The notes: generated by a model not told the origin, from the letters alone. Counted from the first letter of the stretch, positions 9,957-19,467 are shown. The stretch: DNA of 64,000 nucleotides from RYN-133 sp963708645 (GCA_963708645.1 CAVPTA010000002.1:62001-126000), one strand, 5' to 3'. Program-made: numbers and translations.

Positions 9957-10178
9957 GTGTCTGAAACCCCCCTGTTCGTCGTCGTGCTGACCGGTAACGG
10001 CGACGCAAGTTTCTCAGTAGCCCCACGCGCCATCGGCCCGTTCGATGACTTCGATGTGGCGCAGGCGTTCACCCAGACTCTCGCCGAGCGATACACCTCG
10101 GAGGGCGAGCAGGCGCCCGACGCGACCGTGGTCCGCGTCGAGTCCGACCTGCCCGGCGTGGTCATGGGCGAGCTGTAG
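9957..10178 (+). CDS. Small hypothetical protein (73 residues)
   Basis: A GTG-started frame (product VSETPLFVVVLTGNGDASFS...) ending DLPGVVMGEL. It is acidic, has no membrane segment or signal peptide, and its codons follow the G/C third-position bias of neighbours. It lies 13 bases after the EcsC-like gene and five bases before the AI-2E-family transporter gene, so it probably shares their transcript. I do not recognise a family. Confidence 0.6.
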   Translation: MSETPLFVVVLTGNGDASFSVAPRAIGPFDDFDVAQAFTQTLAERYTSEGEQAPDATVVRVESDLPGVVMGEL

Positions 10179-10183
10179 CGCGA

Positions 10184-11434
10184 ATGGCTGATCCGGTGGT
10201 GCGCGATTCCCACGTCGACGACGGGGACGATCGCGACGCCGCCGAGGCCGTAGCCACTGAGGCCGTAGCCACTGAGGCCGCAGCCGCCGAGGCCGCGGAC
10301 GAGCTACGCGCCCAGGAGGAGAAGCTGTCCGAGCGCGGTTCGTTGTACGAGCCGCACACGAGCACCAGCGACAAACAGAACCCCTACGGTCGGTTGGGTC
10401 GGCCGGTATCTCGGCACGCACCGTTCTACCGAGGCTTCGCGGGCGCACTCGGCGTTCTCGTTGCGCTCGCGTTCGGCTACGCCCTGCGGCAGATGTCGTC
10501 GGTCATCGTGCTCGTCATCATTGCCGCATTCCTGGCGGTGGGCCTGAACCCGATCGTCGAGTTCGGAATCCGACGCGGCATGAAGCGGGCCTGGGCGGTG
10601 CTCGGCGTCTCGCTCACGGTCCTCGCCTTCCTGACCGGACTGCTCTACATCGTCGGCGGTGTGTTGCGAAACCAGGTCGTCACGCTGGTCAACGATGCGC
10701 CGAAGCTGATCAACGATCTGCGGCACCACAAGACGATCGCCCACCTCGACGCGAAGTACCACATCCTGTCGGGCCTCGAGAACAAGCTGAAGAAGCCCGA
10801 CTTCCTCACCGACGCCTTCGGCGGCGTGTTCAACGTCGGGCTCACGGTCCTGGACGCGGTCGTCACCACCGTCGTCGTGCTCATCCTGACGCTGTACTTC
10901 CTCGCGTCACTGCCGACGCTCAAGCGAGCGCTCTACTCGCTTGCGCCCGCGACCCGTCGCGAGCGTGTCGCCCAGCTCGGTGACGAGATCCTGCGACGGG
11001 TCGGACGCTATGTGATCGGCGCGGTGTCGGTTGCGCTGCTCGCCGGCACGGTGAGCCTGATCTTCCTGCTTTCGGTCGGCCTCGCCCAGTACGCGCTGCC
11101 GCTCGCGTTGATGGTCGCGATCCTCGACCTCGTGCCACTCGTCGGGTCGATCACGGGCGCCGCACTGGTGACGATCGTCGGTCTCGCGAACTCGCTGTCG
11201 ATCGGCATCGCGTGCATCGTCTTCTACCTGATCTACGAGACGCTCGAGGGTTACGTCATCTACCCGCGCGTCATGCGGTCGTCGGTCGACGTGCCCGAGT
11301 ACGTCACGATCATCGCGGTCCTGACCGGCGGCGCGCTGGGTGGCATCGTCGGTGCGCTGCTCGCGTTGCCGATCGTGGCCGGCGGGCTGCTGATCGTCCA
11401 GGAGGTATGGGTGCGTAGGCAGGACGTGTCCTAG
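10184..11434 (+). CDS. AI-2E family transporter (TqsA/PerM-like membrane protein)
   Basis: A 416-residue polytopic membrane protein of the AI-2 exporter (UPF0118/PerM) superfamily. After a cytoplasmic N-terminus of about 80 residues come paired helices (ALGVLVALAFGYAL, VIVLVIIAAFLAVGLNPIV, AVLGVSLTVLAFLTGLLYIV), a soluble loop at about 155-210, then a helix-rich C-terminal half with PLALMVAILDLVPLVGSITG and a final VGALLALPIVAGGLLIV. LDLVPLVG..G is the family signature. Despite the name, most members have not been shown to export AI-2; some are Na+/H+ antiporters or unknown. The first 40 residues contain a short tandem repeat (see repeat entry). Confidence 0.85.
   Translation: MADPVVRDSHVDDGDDRDAAEAVATEAVATEAAAAEAADELRAQEEKLSERGSLYEPHTSTSDKQNPYGRLGRPVSRHAPFYRGFAGALGVLVALAFGYALRQMSSVIVLVIIAAFLAVGLNPIVEFGIRRGMKRAWAVLGVSLTVLAFLTGLLYIVGGVLRNQVVTLVNDAPKLINDLRHHKTIAHLDAKYHILSGLENKLKKPDFLTDAFGGVFNVGLTVLDAVVTTVVVLILTLYFLASLPTLKRALYSLAPATRRERVAQLGDEILRRVGRYVIGAVSVALLAGTVSLIFLLSVGLAQYALPLALMVAILDLVPLVGSITGAALVTIVGLANSLSIGIACIVFYLIYETLEGYVIYPRVMRSSVDVPEYVTIIAVLTGGALGGIVGALLALPIVAGGLLIVQEVWVRRQDVS
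10244..10297 (+). repeat. 15-bp tandem repeat inside the AI-2E-family transporter gene
   Basis: The unit gaggccgtagccact occurs twice exactly (10244-10258, 10259-10273), then once with changes (10274-10288) and partly again (to 10297). It encodes repeats of EAVAT/EAAAA in the cytoplasmic N-terminus. Two exact copies in a row suggest recent duplication by slippage; the copy number could vary between strains. Confidence 0.8.
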
Positions 11435-11439
11435 TACGC

Positions 11440-11700
11440 GTGTATCAGAACCGGCCTCACACGGTCTTGATGACCATGACCTACACCGCGGTTCTCCCCG
11501 CCCGCACGCAGACCCTGCGTGCACGCGAACTCGACGTACTTGCCCTGGTCGCCGACGGACTGTCGACCCGCGAAGTGGCCCGCACGCTGGCGTATTCGGA
11601 GCGCACGATCAAGAACATCCTGCAGGACCTCACGACCCGGTTCGGGCTGCGCAACCGCACTCAGGCCGTCGCTTGGGCGTTGCGCAACGGCCTGATCTGA
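11440..11700 (+). CDS. LuxR-type helix-turn-helix regulator lacking a sensor domain
   Basis: A stand-alone GerE/LuxR-type DNA-binding domain. LRARELDVLALVADGLSTRE begins the domain, the recognition region is YSERTIKNILQDLTTRFGL, and it ends RNRTQAVAWALRNGLI. There is no receiver or ligand-binding domain. The GTG at 11440 gives 86 residues; the ATG at 11470 would give 76 and still keep the whole domain. Such solo regulators with the SERTIKN motif are common in actinomycetes and act by DNA binding alone. It starts five bases after the transporter gene stops, so may be cotranscribed. Its last 40 bases overlap the convergent aldo/keto reductase gene. Confidence 0.8.
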   Translation: MYQNRPHTVLMTMTYTAVLPARTQTLRARELDVLALVADGLSTREVARTLAYSERTIKNILQDLTTRFGLRNRTQAVAWALRNGLI

Positions 11701-12740
11701 ATCAGGCGTTGGCTCGGGCCGGCCCAGAGGTTGATGCCGCCTTCGACCGCGTGCCGATCGATCGATTTCAGCTCGGCGGCGTCGAAGTCGATGTTCGCGA
11801 TCGCGTCGAGGCTGTCGTCGAGTTGCGCCACGCTCGAGGCACCGATGAGCGCGGACGTCACGCGCGGGTCGCGCAGCACCCAACTGATCGCCAGCTGGGC
11901 CAGCGTCTGTCCGCGCTTGGCCGCGATGCGGTTGAGCGCGCGGATGTGCTTCACGTTCTCCTCCGACAGCAGCTCCGGGTCGAGCGACGTGCCCTTCGAC
12001 GCGCGCGACCCGGCGGGCACGCCCTTGAGGTAGCGGTCGGTCAGCATGCCCTGCGCCAACGGCGAGAACGCGATGCAGCCGATGCCTTGCTCGCCCAGCA
12101 CGTCGAGCAGGCCCTCCTCGACCCAGCGGTTGAGCATCGAATAGGACGGCTGGTGGATCAGCAGGGGAGTGCCGAGGTCACGCAGGATCGCGATCGCCTG
12201 CTCGGTACGTTGCGGGGAGTAGGACGAGATCCCCACGTAGAGCGCCTTGCCCTGACGCACCGCCGCGTCGAGCGCGCCCATCGACTCCTCGAGCGGGGTG
12301 TCGGGGTCGAAGTGGTGGTGGTAGAAGATGTCGACGTAGTCGAGCCCCATCCGCTGCAGCGACTGGTCGAGCGATGCGAGCAGATATTTGCGCGATCCGA
12401 GATCGCCGTACGGGCCGGGCCACATGTCCCAGCCGGCCTTGGTCGAGATCACCAGCTCGTCGCGGACGCGCGCGAAGTCCTCGCGCATGATGCGGCCGAA
12501 GTTGAGTTCGGCACTGCCGTATGGCGGTCCGTAGTTGTTCGCGAGATCGAAATGCGTCACTCCGCGGTCGAATGCGCGGCGCAGTACTGCGCGCTGCGTG
12601 CGGATCGGATTGTCGTCGCCGAAGTTGTGCCACAGGCCGAGTGAGATCGCCGGAAGGTGCAGCCCACTGCGACCGACCCGTCGGTAGGTCATTGCGTCGT
12701 AGCGGTCGCCGGCCGGCACATACTGATCAAGGACGTCCAT
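11661..12740 (-). CDS. Aldo/keto reductase, YghZ/GPR type (L-glyceraldehyde-3-phosphate reductase-like)
   Basis: A 359-residue NADPH-dependent aldo/keto reductase of the subfamily that contains E. coli YghZ. Features are SLGLWHNFGDD near the N-terminus, HFDLANNYGPPYGSAE (catalytic Asp and Tyr), VISTKAGW (Lys), YVDIFYHHHFDPDTP (His), LNRWVEEGLLD and the cofactor loop with ALIGASSVAQLDDSL. YghZ reduces L-glyceraldehyde 3-phosphate and other aldehydes, including methylglyoxal. The ATG at 12738-12740 was chosen; another at MTYRRVGRSG would trim about 16 residues. It is divergent from the SDR gene and its end overlaps the convergent LuxR-type gene. Confidence 0.85.
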   Translation of the reverse strand: MDVLDQYVPAGDRYDAMTYRRVGRSGLHLPAISLGLWHNFGDDNPIRTQRAVLRRAFDRGVTHFDLANNYGPPYGSAELNFGRIMREDFARVRDELVISTKAGWDMWPGPYGDLGSRKYLLASLDQSLQRMGLDYVDIFYHHHFDPDTPLEESMGALDAAVRQGKALYVGISSYSPQRTEQAIAILRDLGTPLLIHQPSYSMLNRWVEEGLLDVLGEQGIGCIAFSPLAQGMLTDRYLKGVPAGSRASKGTSLDPELLSEENVKHIRALNRIAAKRGQTLAQLAISWVLRDPRVTSALIGASSVAQLDDSLDAIANIDFDAAELKSIDRHAVEGGINLWAGPSQRLIQIRPLRNAQATA

Positions 12741-12792
12741 GCAATCAGTCTTGCATTGCGCGTGCATGCGTCCCGGTGGGTATGAGCCTGGG

Positions 12793-13809
12793 ATGGGACT
12801 GACCGTTGCGGTAACCGGGCCGACCGGCGAGATCGGGATGTCGGCGATAGACGCGATCGAGCGCAGTGATGCAGTCGACACGATCATCGGCATGGCGCGC
12901 CGCGAGTTCGATCCTGCCGATCACGGCTGGACGAAGACCGAGTACCGCCGCGGTGACGTCCTCGATCGCGACGCGGTCGACGCGCTCGTCGCTGACGCGG
13001 ACGTCGTGGTGCATCTGGCCTACCTGATCATGGGCTCGCGCGAAGAGAGCCGACGGACCAATCTCGCCGGAACGCGGAACGTATTCGAGGCGACGCTCGC
13101 CGCAGCGCGGCCCTCCCGGTTGGTCTACACCTCCTCGGTCGCCGCGTACGGCTACCACCGGGACAACCCGGTGCCGCTGACCGAGGACGTTCCGGCGCGC
13201 GGCAGCGACGAGCACTACTACTCGGCGCAGAAGGCCGAGTGCGAAGCCCTGCTGCGTGAACTGACGAACGACAGTGACCTCGAGGTCTATGTGCTGCGAC
13301 CGTGCATCGTGGCCGGCCCGCGGGCGCCGGCGCTCCGCGAGAAGATGCCCTGGCAGGCGGCGCAGCGAGCGCTGCCCGCCGCCCTGCGACCGCTTGCCGC
13401 GACCGTAACCGGATTCCTTCCGCTGCTGCCGGACCCCGGCGTCCCGGTGCAACTGGTCCACCATGACGATGTCGCCGAGGCGATCGCGCTGTGCGTGTCC
13501 GGCGCTGGTGAGCCCGGCCGCTACAACATCGCCGGCGACGGTGTGGTGAGCCTGGCCGACATCGCCACGGCGACCGGGACGCGTTCGGTCCGGGTTCCGG
13601 CGGCCGCTGCGCTGGCAGTTTCCGAGGCGTTGGCCCGGCTGCCCCTCGTGCCGGCTGCCGCCGAGTGGCTGCACCTGGGCCGCACGTCGGTCGTCATGGA
13701 CACGACACGAGCCCGCACGGTGCTCGGTTGGCGGCCGCGCCATTCGGCCGAGGACACCCTTGCGACGCTGTCGTCAGGTGTTCATCACGATGAGGACGAT
13801 GATCGCTAG
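12793..13809 (+). CDS. NAD-dependent epimerase/dehydratase family protein (extended SDR)
   Basis: A 338-residue extended short-chain dehydrogenase/reductase. The nucleotide-binding motif is VAVTGPTGEIG at residues 5-15. DADVVVHLAYLI, RLVYTSSVAAYG and the YxxxK motif YSAQK follow, then VYVLRPCIVAGPRAPA and a substrate domain ending at about residue 330. Relatives act on nucleotide sugars or unknown carbonyl compounds; the substrate cannot be told. The ATG at 12793 fits the Rossmann start. The last 36 bases overlap the convergent CPBP protease gene. Confidence 0.82.
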   Translation: MGLTVAVTGPTGEIGMSAIDAIERSDAVDTIIGMARREFDPADHGWTKTEYRRGDVLDRDAVDALVADADVVVHLAYLIMGSREESRRTNLAGTRNVFEATLAAARPSRLVYTSSVAAYGYHRDNPVPLTEDVPARGSDEHYYSAQKAECEALLRELTNDSDLEVYVLRPCIVAGPRAPALREKMPWQAAQRALPAALRPLAATVTGFLPLLPDPGVPVQLVHHDDVAEAIALCVSGAGEPGRYNIAGDGVVSLADIATATGTRSVRVPAAAALAVSEALARLPLVPAAAEWLHLGRTSVVMDTTRARTVLGWRPRHSAEDTLATLSSGVHHDEDDDR

Positions 13810-14565
13810 GCCGTTGAACAGCATGTGGTTCATGATCCCGGCAGCCAGCCGACCGCTCCAGCGCACGAGCAAACAGTTCGACAGGCCGAGTGTGAACACG
13901 ACCGCGGCGAGCGTAAGCGCGCCGGCAAGGGTGCTCACTTCGTAGGTGTGGAACACGGCGAAGATCGCCGACGACAGCAGGGCGGCGGGCCAGAATCCCC
14001 ATCGGCGCATGAAGGTCCGCAGCATCATGCCTCGGAACATGAGCTCTTCGACCACCGGCGCGATGAGCACGACGATCACGCCGAGCACGATGTAGACCGC
14101 GACCGAGTGCGACTTCACCACGAGGTTCTGCGACTGCTCGAGCGCCTTGCCGTGCGACAGCCCGTTCGCGACGACGCCGACGACGATCCGTCCGCCGAAC
14201 GCCATACCGAACCCGGCTGCGAGCCACGCGAGATCCATCCACTTCGGTCGCTGCAGGCCGAACGTCCAGCCCCAGCCCGAGTAGCGGCGCACGAGGTCAC
14301 GGCCGGCGAGCACGATCGCGACGATCAGGATTGCGTACAGCAACAGGGTCAGCGCGATGACGACCGTCAGCGACTCTGCGAAGCCGTGCGGATGGACGAA
14401 GTGCGTGATCACGCTGCCCAGGACGATCGAGACCACCAGCGCGAGGCACGGCACGACAACCGGCCGCCAGCCCCACGGTCGCGGGTCGTGCTGGCGCATC
14501 AGCGCAATGAGCTGATCCAGCCGTGGTCGGGGGTCGACGGCGACCTGTCGAGGCGGCGTGATCAC
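13774..14565 (-). CDS. CPBP family intramembrane metalloprotease
   Basis: A 263-residue membrane protein of the CAAX protease/bacteriocin-processing family. Motif 1 is VVEELMFRGMMLR (Glu-Glu and Arg), motif 2 is FAVFHTYE (His), and motif 3 is GIMNHMLFN (Asn/His). There are about seven hydrophobic segments, starting at VVVPCLALVVSIVLG. The family cleaves within or near membranes; bacterial substrates are mostly unknown. It lies seven bases from the end of... the upstream treZ-facing side carries no shared gene product, so its role is not predicted by context. Same strand as treZ, which stands upstream with a seven-base gap. Confidence 0.85.
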   Translation of the reverse strand: MITPPRQVAVDPRPRLDQLIALMRQHDPRPWGWRPVVVPCLALVVSIVLGSVITHFVHPHGFAESLTVVIALTLLLYAILIVAIVLAGRDLVRRYSGWGWTFGLQRPKWMDLAWLAAGFGMAFGGRIVVGVVANGLSHGKALEQSQNLVVKSHSVAVYIVLGVIVVLIAPVVEELMFRGMMLRTFMRRWGFWPAALLSSAIFAVFHTYEVSTLAGALTLAAVVFTLGLSNCLLVRWSGRLAAGIMNHMLFNGLAIIVLIVMNT

Positions 14566-14572
14566 GATGCGC

Positions 14573-16303
14573 TCATCGTGTTCGGACGACCGCCGCGCTC
14601 TGCGGCCCGACGGTCACCTCACCGTCGCCCATCTCGATCGTCCCGGTCGCGAGCAGCAGATCGTGTGCGTCGACGCGCACACTGCGCGGCTGCGTCGAAA
14701 GATTGGCGATCACCCGCAAGCCGCCGCGATGCATGACCAGCCAGCGCTCGTCCTCATCGATGTCGACGTGAACGTGCCGCAGGTCGGCATCGGCGAGTTC
14801 CGGTTCGGACGAGCGGAGTGCGATCAGGTGCTTGTACAGCTCGAGCATCTCTGCGTGCTCGGCCCGCTCGGCCTCGTCCCAGTCGAGCACCGCGCTGCGG
14901 TACGCGTCCTCGTCCTGGGGGTCGATCATCTGGCTGACGTCCCACCCGTGCTCGGCGAACTCGGCAACACGACCCTTGCCGGTCGCCTCGGCGAGTTCCG
15001 GCTCGGGGTGCGAGGTGAAGAACGGCCACCGTGTCGAGGCGGCCCACTCCTCACCCATCCAGAGCATCGGTGTGAAGGCAGACGTCAGCAACAGCACCGC
15101 ACCCACGCGCAGTAAGCCGGGTGTCGTGATTTCCGGCAGCCGGTCACCGACCGCGCGGTTGCCGACCTGATCGTGGTTCTGCAAAGTCACCACGAATCGC
15201 CAGGCCGGCGTGGTGCTGCGGTCGACCGGCCGGCCGTGGTTGCGTCTGCGGAAGGACGAGTACGTGCCGTCGTGGAAGAACGCGTGGGTCAGCACCTTCT
15301 GCAGTACCGCGAGCGGGCCGAAGTCGACGTAGTAGCCCTGGGTTTCTCCCGACAGCGCCGAATGCAGCGCGTGGTGCACGTCGTCGTCCCATTGCGCGTC
15401 GAGTCCGTAGCCGCGTGGTTGCGGGTCGATCATCACCGGGTCGTTGAGGTCGGATTCGGCTATCAATGACAACGGGCGACCGAGCGTGCCCTGGAGGTCG
15501 GCTACCCGGGTCGCGAGCTCGGCGAGGATGTGTGGCTGGGAGCTGTCCTCGAGCGCGTGCACGGCGTCGAGCCGCAGGCCGTCCACGTGGAAGTCGCGCA
15601 GCCACATCAGCGCGTTCTCGATGATGAACTCGCGCACCGCGGGTTCTTCGACGTTGACGAGGTCGCCCCACGTGTTGCGCCCTGCCTTCAGGTACGGGCC
15701 GAAGCGCGGCAGGTAGTTCCCCGACGGTCCCAGGTGGTTGTAGACGACGTCGAGGACGACCGCCAGGCCCTTGCCGTGTGCGGCATCGACGAACCGCTTG
15801 AAGCCGTCGGGCCCGCCGAGCGGTTCGTGCACGGCGTACCAGTCGACACCGTCGTAGCCCCAGTTCCACACACCGTTGACGGCGTTGACCGGCATCACCT
15901 CGACGTGGGTGACACCCAGCTCGGCGAGATGGTCGAGCCGCTCGATCGCCGCATCGAAGGTTGCGCCAGGGGTGAACGTGGCGATGTGCAGCTCGTAGAT
16001 CACGGCGCCGGGCAGGTCCCGCCCGCGCCATTCGCCGTCGCCCCACACGTAGGCGTCCTGGTCGTAGACGCGGCTCGCACCATGGACGCCGTGCGGCTGC
16101 CAGCGGCTCGCGGGATCGGGGACGGGTTCGTCGCTGTCGTCGAGCAGGAACGCGTAATCGGTGCCCGCAGGCAGCGCAGGCCCGGTCCACCACCCGGCGT
16201 CTGCCGCGTCGAGGTCGGTGCGTCGGCCGTCGACGACGACACCCACCCGCTCGGCGTTCGGCGCCCAGACCCGCAATACGTTCTTCAAACCAGACGTGTT
16301 CAC
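14573..16303 (-). CDS. treZ: Malto-oligosyltrehalose trehalohydrolase
   Basis: A 576-residue GH13 enzyme that releases trehalose from the maltooligosyl trehalose made by TreY. The N-terminal CBM48-like domain has VLRVWAPNAERVGVVVDG. The catalytic barrel has GVTHVEVMPVNAVNG, NWGYDGVDWYAVHEPLGGP, VVLDVVYNHLGPSGNYL, the nucleophile region FHVDGLRLDAVHAL, the acid region LIAESDLNDP and NHDQVGNRAVGDRL. The start chosen is the GTG at 16301-16303, preceded by GGGTGGGG; an upstream TTG at 16327 is possible. It is separated from treY and glgX by a PPK2 gene read the other way, and shares a 59-bp divergent promoter region with it. Confidence 0.93.
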   Translation of the reverse strand: MNTSGLKNVLRVWAPNAERVGVVVDGRRTDLDAADAGWWTGPALPAGTDYAFLLDDSDEPVPDPASRWQPHGVHGASRVYDQDAYVWGDGEWRGRDLPGAVIYELHIATFTPGATFDAAIERLDHLAELGVTHVEVMPVNAVNGVWNWGYDGVDWYAVHEPLGGPDGFKRFVDAAHGKGLAVVLDVVYNHLGPSGNYLPRFGPYLKAGRNTWGDLVNVEEPAVREFIIENALMWLRDFHVDGLRLDAVHALEDSSQPHILAELATRVADLQGTLGRPLSLIAESDLNDPVMIDPQPRGYGLDAQWDDDVHHALHSALSGETQGYYVDFGPLAVLQKVLTHAFFHDGTYSSFRRRNHGRPVDRSTTPAWRFVVTLQNHDQVGNRAVGDRLPEITTPGLLRVGAVLLLTSAFTPMLWMGEEWAASTRWPFFTSHPEPELAEATGKGRVAEFAEHGWDVSQMIDPQDEDAYRSAVLDWDEAERAEHAEMLELYKHLIALRSSEPELADADLRHVHVDIDEDERWLVMHRGGLRVIANLSTQPRSVRVDAHDLLLATGTIEMGDGEVTVGPQSAAVVRTR

Positions 16304-16362
16304 GTGCCCCACCCTGCCCGACGACAATGTGTGACTAACAGCGGCTGGGGTAGACCTTGGTC

Positions 16363-17205
16363 ATGTCCTCCTCCATGCGAGAGCGCCTCGCGTTCGCCAA
16401 CGGCACCGGGTTGCTCGCCGACATCGATCCGCGCAGCCGTCCCGGCGCTCCCAAGAAGAGCGCGTTGAAACCGAAGCTCGTCGACGGTGCCGGGACGATC
16501 GCCGACCTGCAGGAGAAATTGTGGGCCGAGGCGACGGCAGGCGGCAGCCGGCGCGTGCTCCTGCTGCTGCAAGGGATCGACACGGCAGGCAAGGGTGGCA
16601 CCACCGAGCACGTGATCGGCGAGTGCGGCCCGATCGGCGTGCAGTACACGGCGTTCGGAAAACCGACGAAGGAAGAACTACGGCACGACTTCCTGTGGCG
16701 CATCAAGAAGCACGTGCCGCCGCCCGGCGTGATCGGGATCTTCGACCGCTCGCACTACGAGGACGTGCTGATCGTGCGCGTGCACGACCTCGTCCCGCCC
16801 GAGGAGTGGGAGCAGCGCTACGACAAGATCAACGCCTTCGAACGCGATCTAGTCGCCCACGGCACGACGGTGCTCAAAGTGTTCCTGCACATCTCCAAGG
16901 AGCGACAGCGCAAGCGGCTGCTGCGCCGGCTCAAGCGTCCGGACAAGCACTGGAAGTTCAACGTCGCTGACCTGGACGAGCGCGCCCTGTGGCCGAAGTA
17001 CCAGGAGGCGTTCCAGGCGATGCTCGAACGCTGCGACACCGCCGACGCGCCGTGGTACGTCGTGCCGGCCGACTCGAAGAAGTACCGCAACTGGGCGGTT
17101 GCCCAGCTGGTGCTCGAGACGCTCGAGTCACTCGACCCGCAGTACCCGCAACTCGATCTGGACGTGGCCGCCCTGAAGAAGCGGCTTGCGTCAGCGGACG
17201 ATTAG
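16363..17205 (+). CDS. PPK2 family polyphosphate kinase/phosphotransferase
   Basis: A 280-residue class I-like PPK2 enzyme, which moves phosphate between polyphosphate and nucleotides, usually phosphorylating nucleoside diphosphates. The Walker A motif GIDTAGKGGT is at residues 71-80, the lid-region YTAFGKPTKEEL follows, and Walker B is GIFDRSHYEDVLIVRV with Asp128. KRPDKHWKFNVADLDER and the C-terminal APWYVVPADSKKYRN are typical. The direction of the reaction and the nucleotide cannot be read from sequence. The ATG at 16363 fits the family length. It sits between treZ (divergent) and treY (convergent, overlapping by 15 bases). Confidence 0.9.
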   Translation: MSSSMRERLAFANGTGLLADIDPRSRPGAPKKSALKPKLVDGAGTIADLQEKLWAEATAGGSRRVLLLLQGIDTAGKGGTTEHVIGECGPIGVQYTAFGKPTKEELRHDFLWRIKKHVPPPGVIGIFDRSHYEDVLIVRVHDLVPPEEWEQRYDKINAFERDLVAHGTTVLKVFLHISKERQRKRLLRRLKRPDKHWKFNVADLDERALWPKYQEAFQAMLERCDTADAPWYVVPADSKKYRNWAVAQLVLETLESLDPQYPQLDLDVAALKKRLASADD

Positions 17206-19467
17206 CGCGACCGGGTAGTCGGCGAGCAGGTCGGCCAGCGCGACCGAGGCGTCGACGCGGCGACCGGAGATGACGTCGGTCGCGGTGTGGCCGAGGTCGA
17301 TCGTCGTGTCGCCCCACCCGCCGCCACGTTCGAGCCCGACCGGCAGGCGAGTGGCGACGGTGATGACGCCGCCGCGGTCGAAGGCAACGGCGTGGTCGGC
17401 CGCTGGTCCGTTCGCGCGCACCGGCGTGTACGACCCGAACAGGTCCGGCCAGTCGCGGCGCAGCCGCAGCGCGCGCGAGACGACCCAGAGCTTGGCCGCA
17501 CCGTCCGGCCCGATCGGCGGCGGTGCGCGACGCTGCGTCCAACTGGTCGAGCAGCGCCGCGCCGCAGGTCGGCGTCGAGCGGGCGCCGGTTGTCGGGGTC
17601 GACGAGCGAGTCCTCCCACAGCTCGGTGCCCTGGTAGACGTCCGGGCACGCCCGGCATCGTCAGCTGCACGAGCTTCTGCGAGAGCGAGTTCGTCCAGCC
17701 GTACGGCGTGATTCGCGCGATGAACGCGTCGCAGCGGCGACCGCAACGCTGCGTCGTCGTACGCACGGTCGACCAGCTCGTGCACCGATCGTTCGAACGC
17801 CTCGTTGCGGTCGATCCAGCCGGTGCTCTGGGCCGCCTCGCGCATCGCCTTCTCGGCGTAGGCGTGCATGCGATCGCGCTCGATGAACCCGGTTCCGACG
17901 AAGGTCTGCCACAGCAGGTAGCGCGAACGTCGCGTCGTCGATCGGCGCCGACGCCATCAGCTGTGCGGCGAGCGCGGCCCACTCGTCGGGCAGTTCGCTG
18001 AGCACGGCGAGCCGCGCACGCACGTCCTCGCCGCGCTTCGTGTCGTGCGTCGACAGCGTCGTCATGCTGTGCGGCAGGGTCTCCTGGCGGCGATCCTGCG
18101 CCTCGTGGAACGACTCGAGGCCGGCACCGAACGCGGCGGGGTTGCCGCCGACCTCGTTCAGTGCGATGAAGCGGGTGTACCGGTAGTACGTCGTGTCCTC
18201 GACACCCTTGGCCATCACCGCGCCGGTGAGCTGCTGGAACCGCACGCACAGCTCGTCGGCCGGGTCGGACAACCGCGCCGCGAGCGCTCCGATCGTGTCG
18301 CCGAGTTCGGGACGCGCGGTGCGGGCCGCACTCGATCGCCTGGGCGAGATGCTCCGCACCGGTCGGCAGGTACGAGCGGTACACGGGGAATTGCACGGCG
18401 AGTTCGGCGAGCGCTTCGCCGGCGTCCTCGATCGTGGGCACGAGCCGCGCCAGCCGCGACACCTCGGCCTGCAGGATCGTCGTCACCGCGGTGCGCTTGC
18501 CGGCCTCGACATGGTCGTGGAACGAGCGCTGGTCGCCGGTCAGATCGCGGTAGAGCCCGTCGAGGGCAGCTTCGCGCGGCCGGGTCGACGAACAGGCCCT
18601 GCACCTCGGTGAGCGCGTCGTAGCCGGTCGTGCCGTCGACCGGCCAGTCGGGCGGCAGCGCCTCGCCCGGCTCGAGGATCTTCTCGACCGTGAGCCACGC
18701 GTCCGGCCCGGCCAGCTCGCGCAGCGCGGTCATGTACCCGAGCGGGTCGGCCAGCCCGTCCGGATGATCGACGCGCAGGCCGTCGATGCCGTCGTCGCGC
18801 ACCCAACGCCGGATCTGCTCGTGCGTCGCGTCGAGCACGGCCGGGTCCTCGATCCGCAGCCCGGCCAGCGTGGCGACTGCGAAGAAGCGCCGGTAGTTCT
18901 GCTCGGTGTCCGCGCGGCGGAAGTTCACCAGCTCGTAGTGCTGCCGGTCGGCGACCTCGGCTGCGCGGTGCCGCTCGCCGGTGCCGGGCGCGATCGGGAA
19001 GCGGTGCTCGAAATAGCGCAGCTCATCGCCGTCGACGTCCAAGCTGACTCGGCATCGAAGTCGTCGCCGAGCACCGGCAGCAGCACCCGTCCACGCGTCC
19101 AGTCGATGTCGAACCAGTCGGCATAGCGTCGATTCGCGGCCGTACTGCAGCACGTCCCACCAGGCCGGGTTCTCGGCCGGCGTCGCGACGCCGGTGTGGT
19201 TCGGGACGATGTCGACGACGACGCCCAGGCCACGCGAGCGGGCGGCTGCGAGCAGCCGCGTCCAGCCGTCCGAACCGCCGCGCGCGGGATCGACCGCGTC
19301 GAACCGGATGACGTCGTAGCCGTGGTCGGATCCCTTCGCGGAAGGCAGCAGCGGCGACAGGTACGTCGCTCCGACGCCGAGCGTGGCGAGGTAGTCGCAC
19401 AGATCGGCAGCCGCGTGCAGATCGAAGGACGGCCGGATCTGCAGCCGGTACGTGACTCGGTGACCAT
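17191..19467 (-). pseudogene. treY: Malto-oligosyltrehalose synthase, frame disrupted
   Basis: TreY turns the reducing-end glucose of maltodextrins into a trehalosyl end. Segments in order are TYRLQIRPSFDLHAAADL, SPLLPSAKGSDHGYDV, VVVDIVPNHTGVATPAENP, YELVNFRRADTEQNYRRFFA, DGIDGLRVDHPDGLADP (nucleophile region), WLTVEKILEPGEALP (acid region), GTTGYDALTEVQGLFVDP, MAKGVEDTTYYRYTRFIALN and STHDTKRGEDVRARL, ending YPVALIVR. Total length (about 758 residues) is normal. At least eight frame changes are needed with no evident loss of content. The start is the ATG at 19465-19467, directly after the glgX stop codon, so both are one operon; a missing base follows soon after that ATG. Confidence 0.85.

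Noticed and set aside
10184..11700. Quorum-sensing pair (AI-2E transporter plus LuxR regulator)
   Set aside because: Neither family name implies signalling here; the transporter family is mostly unrelated to AI-2 and the regulator has no ligand domain.
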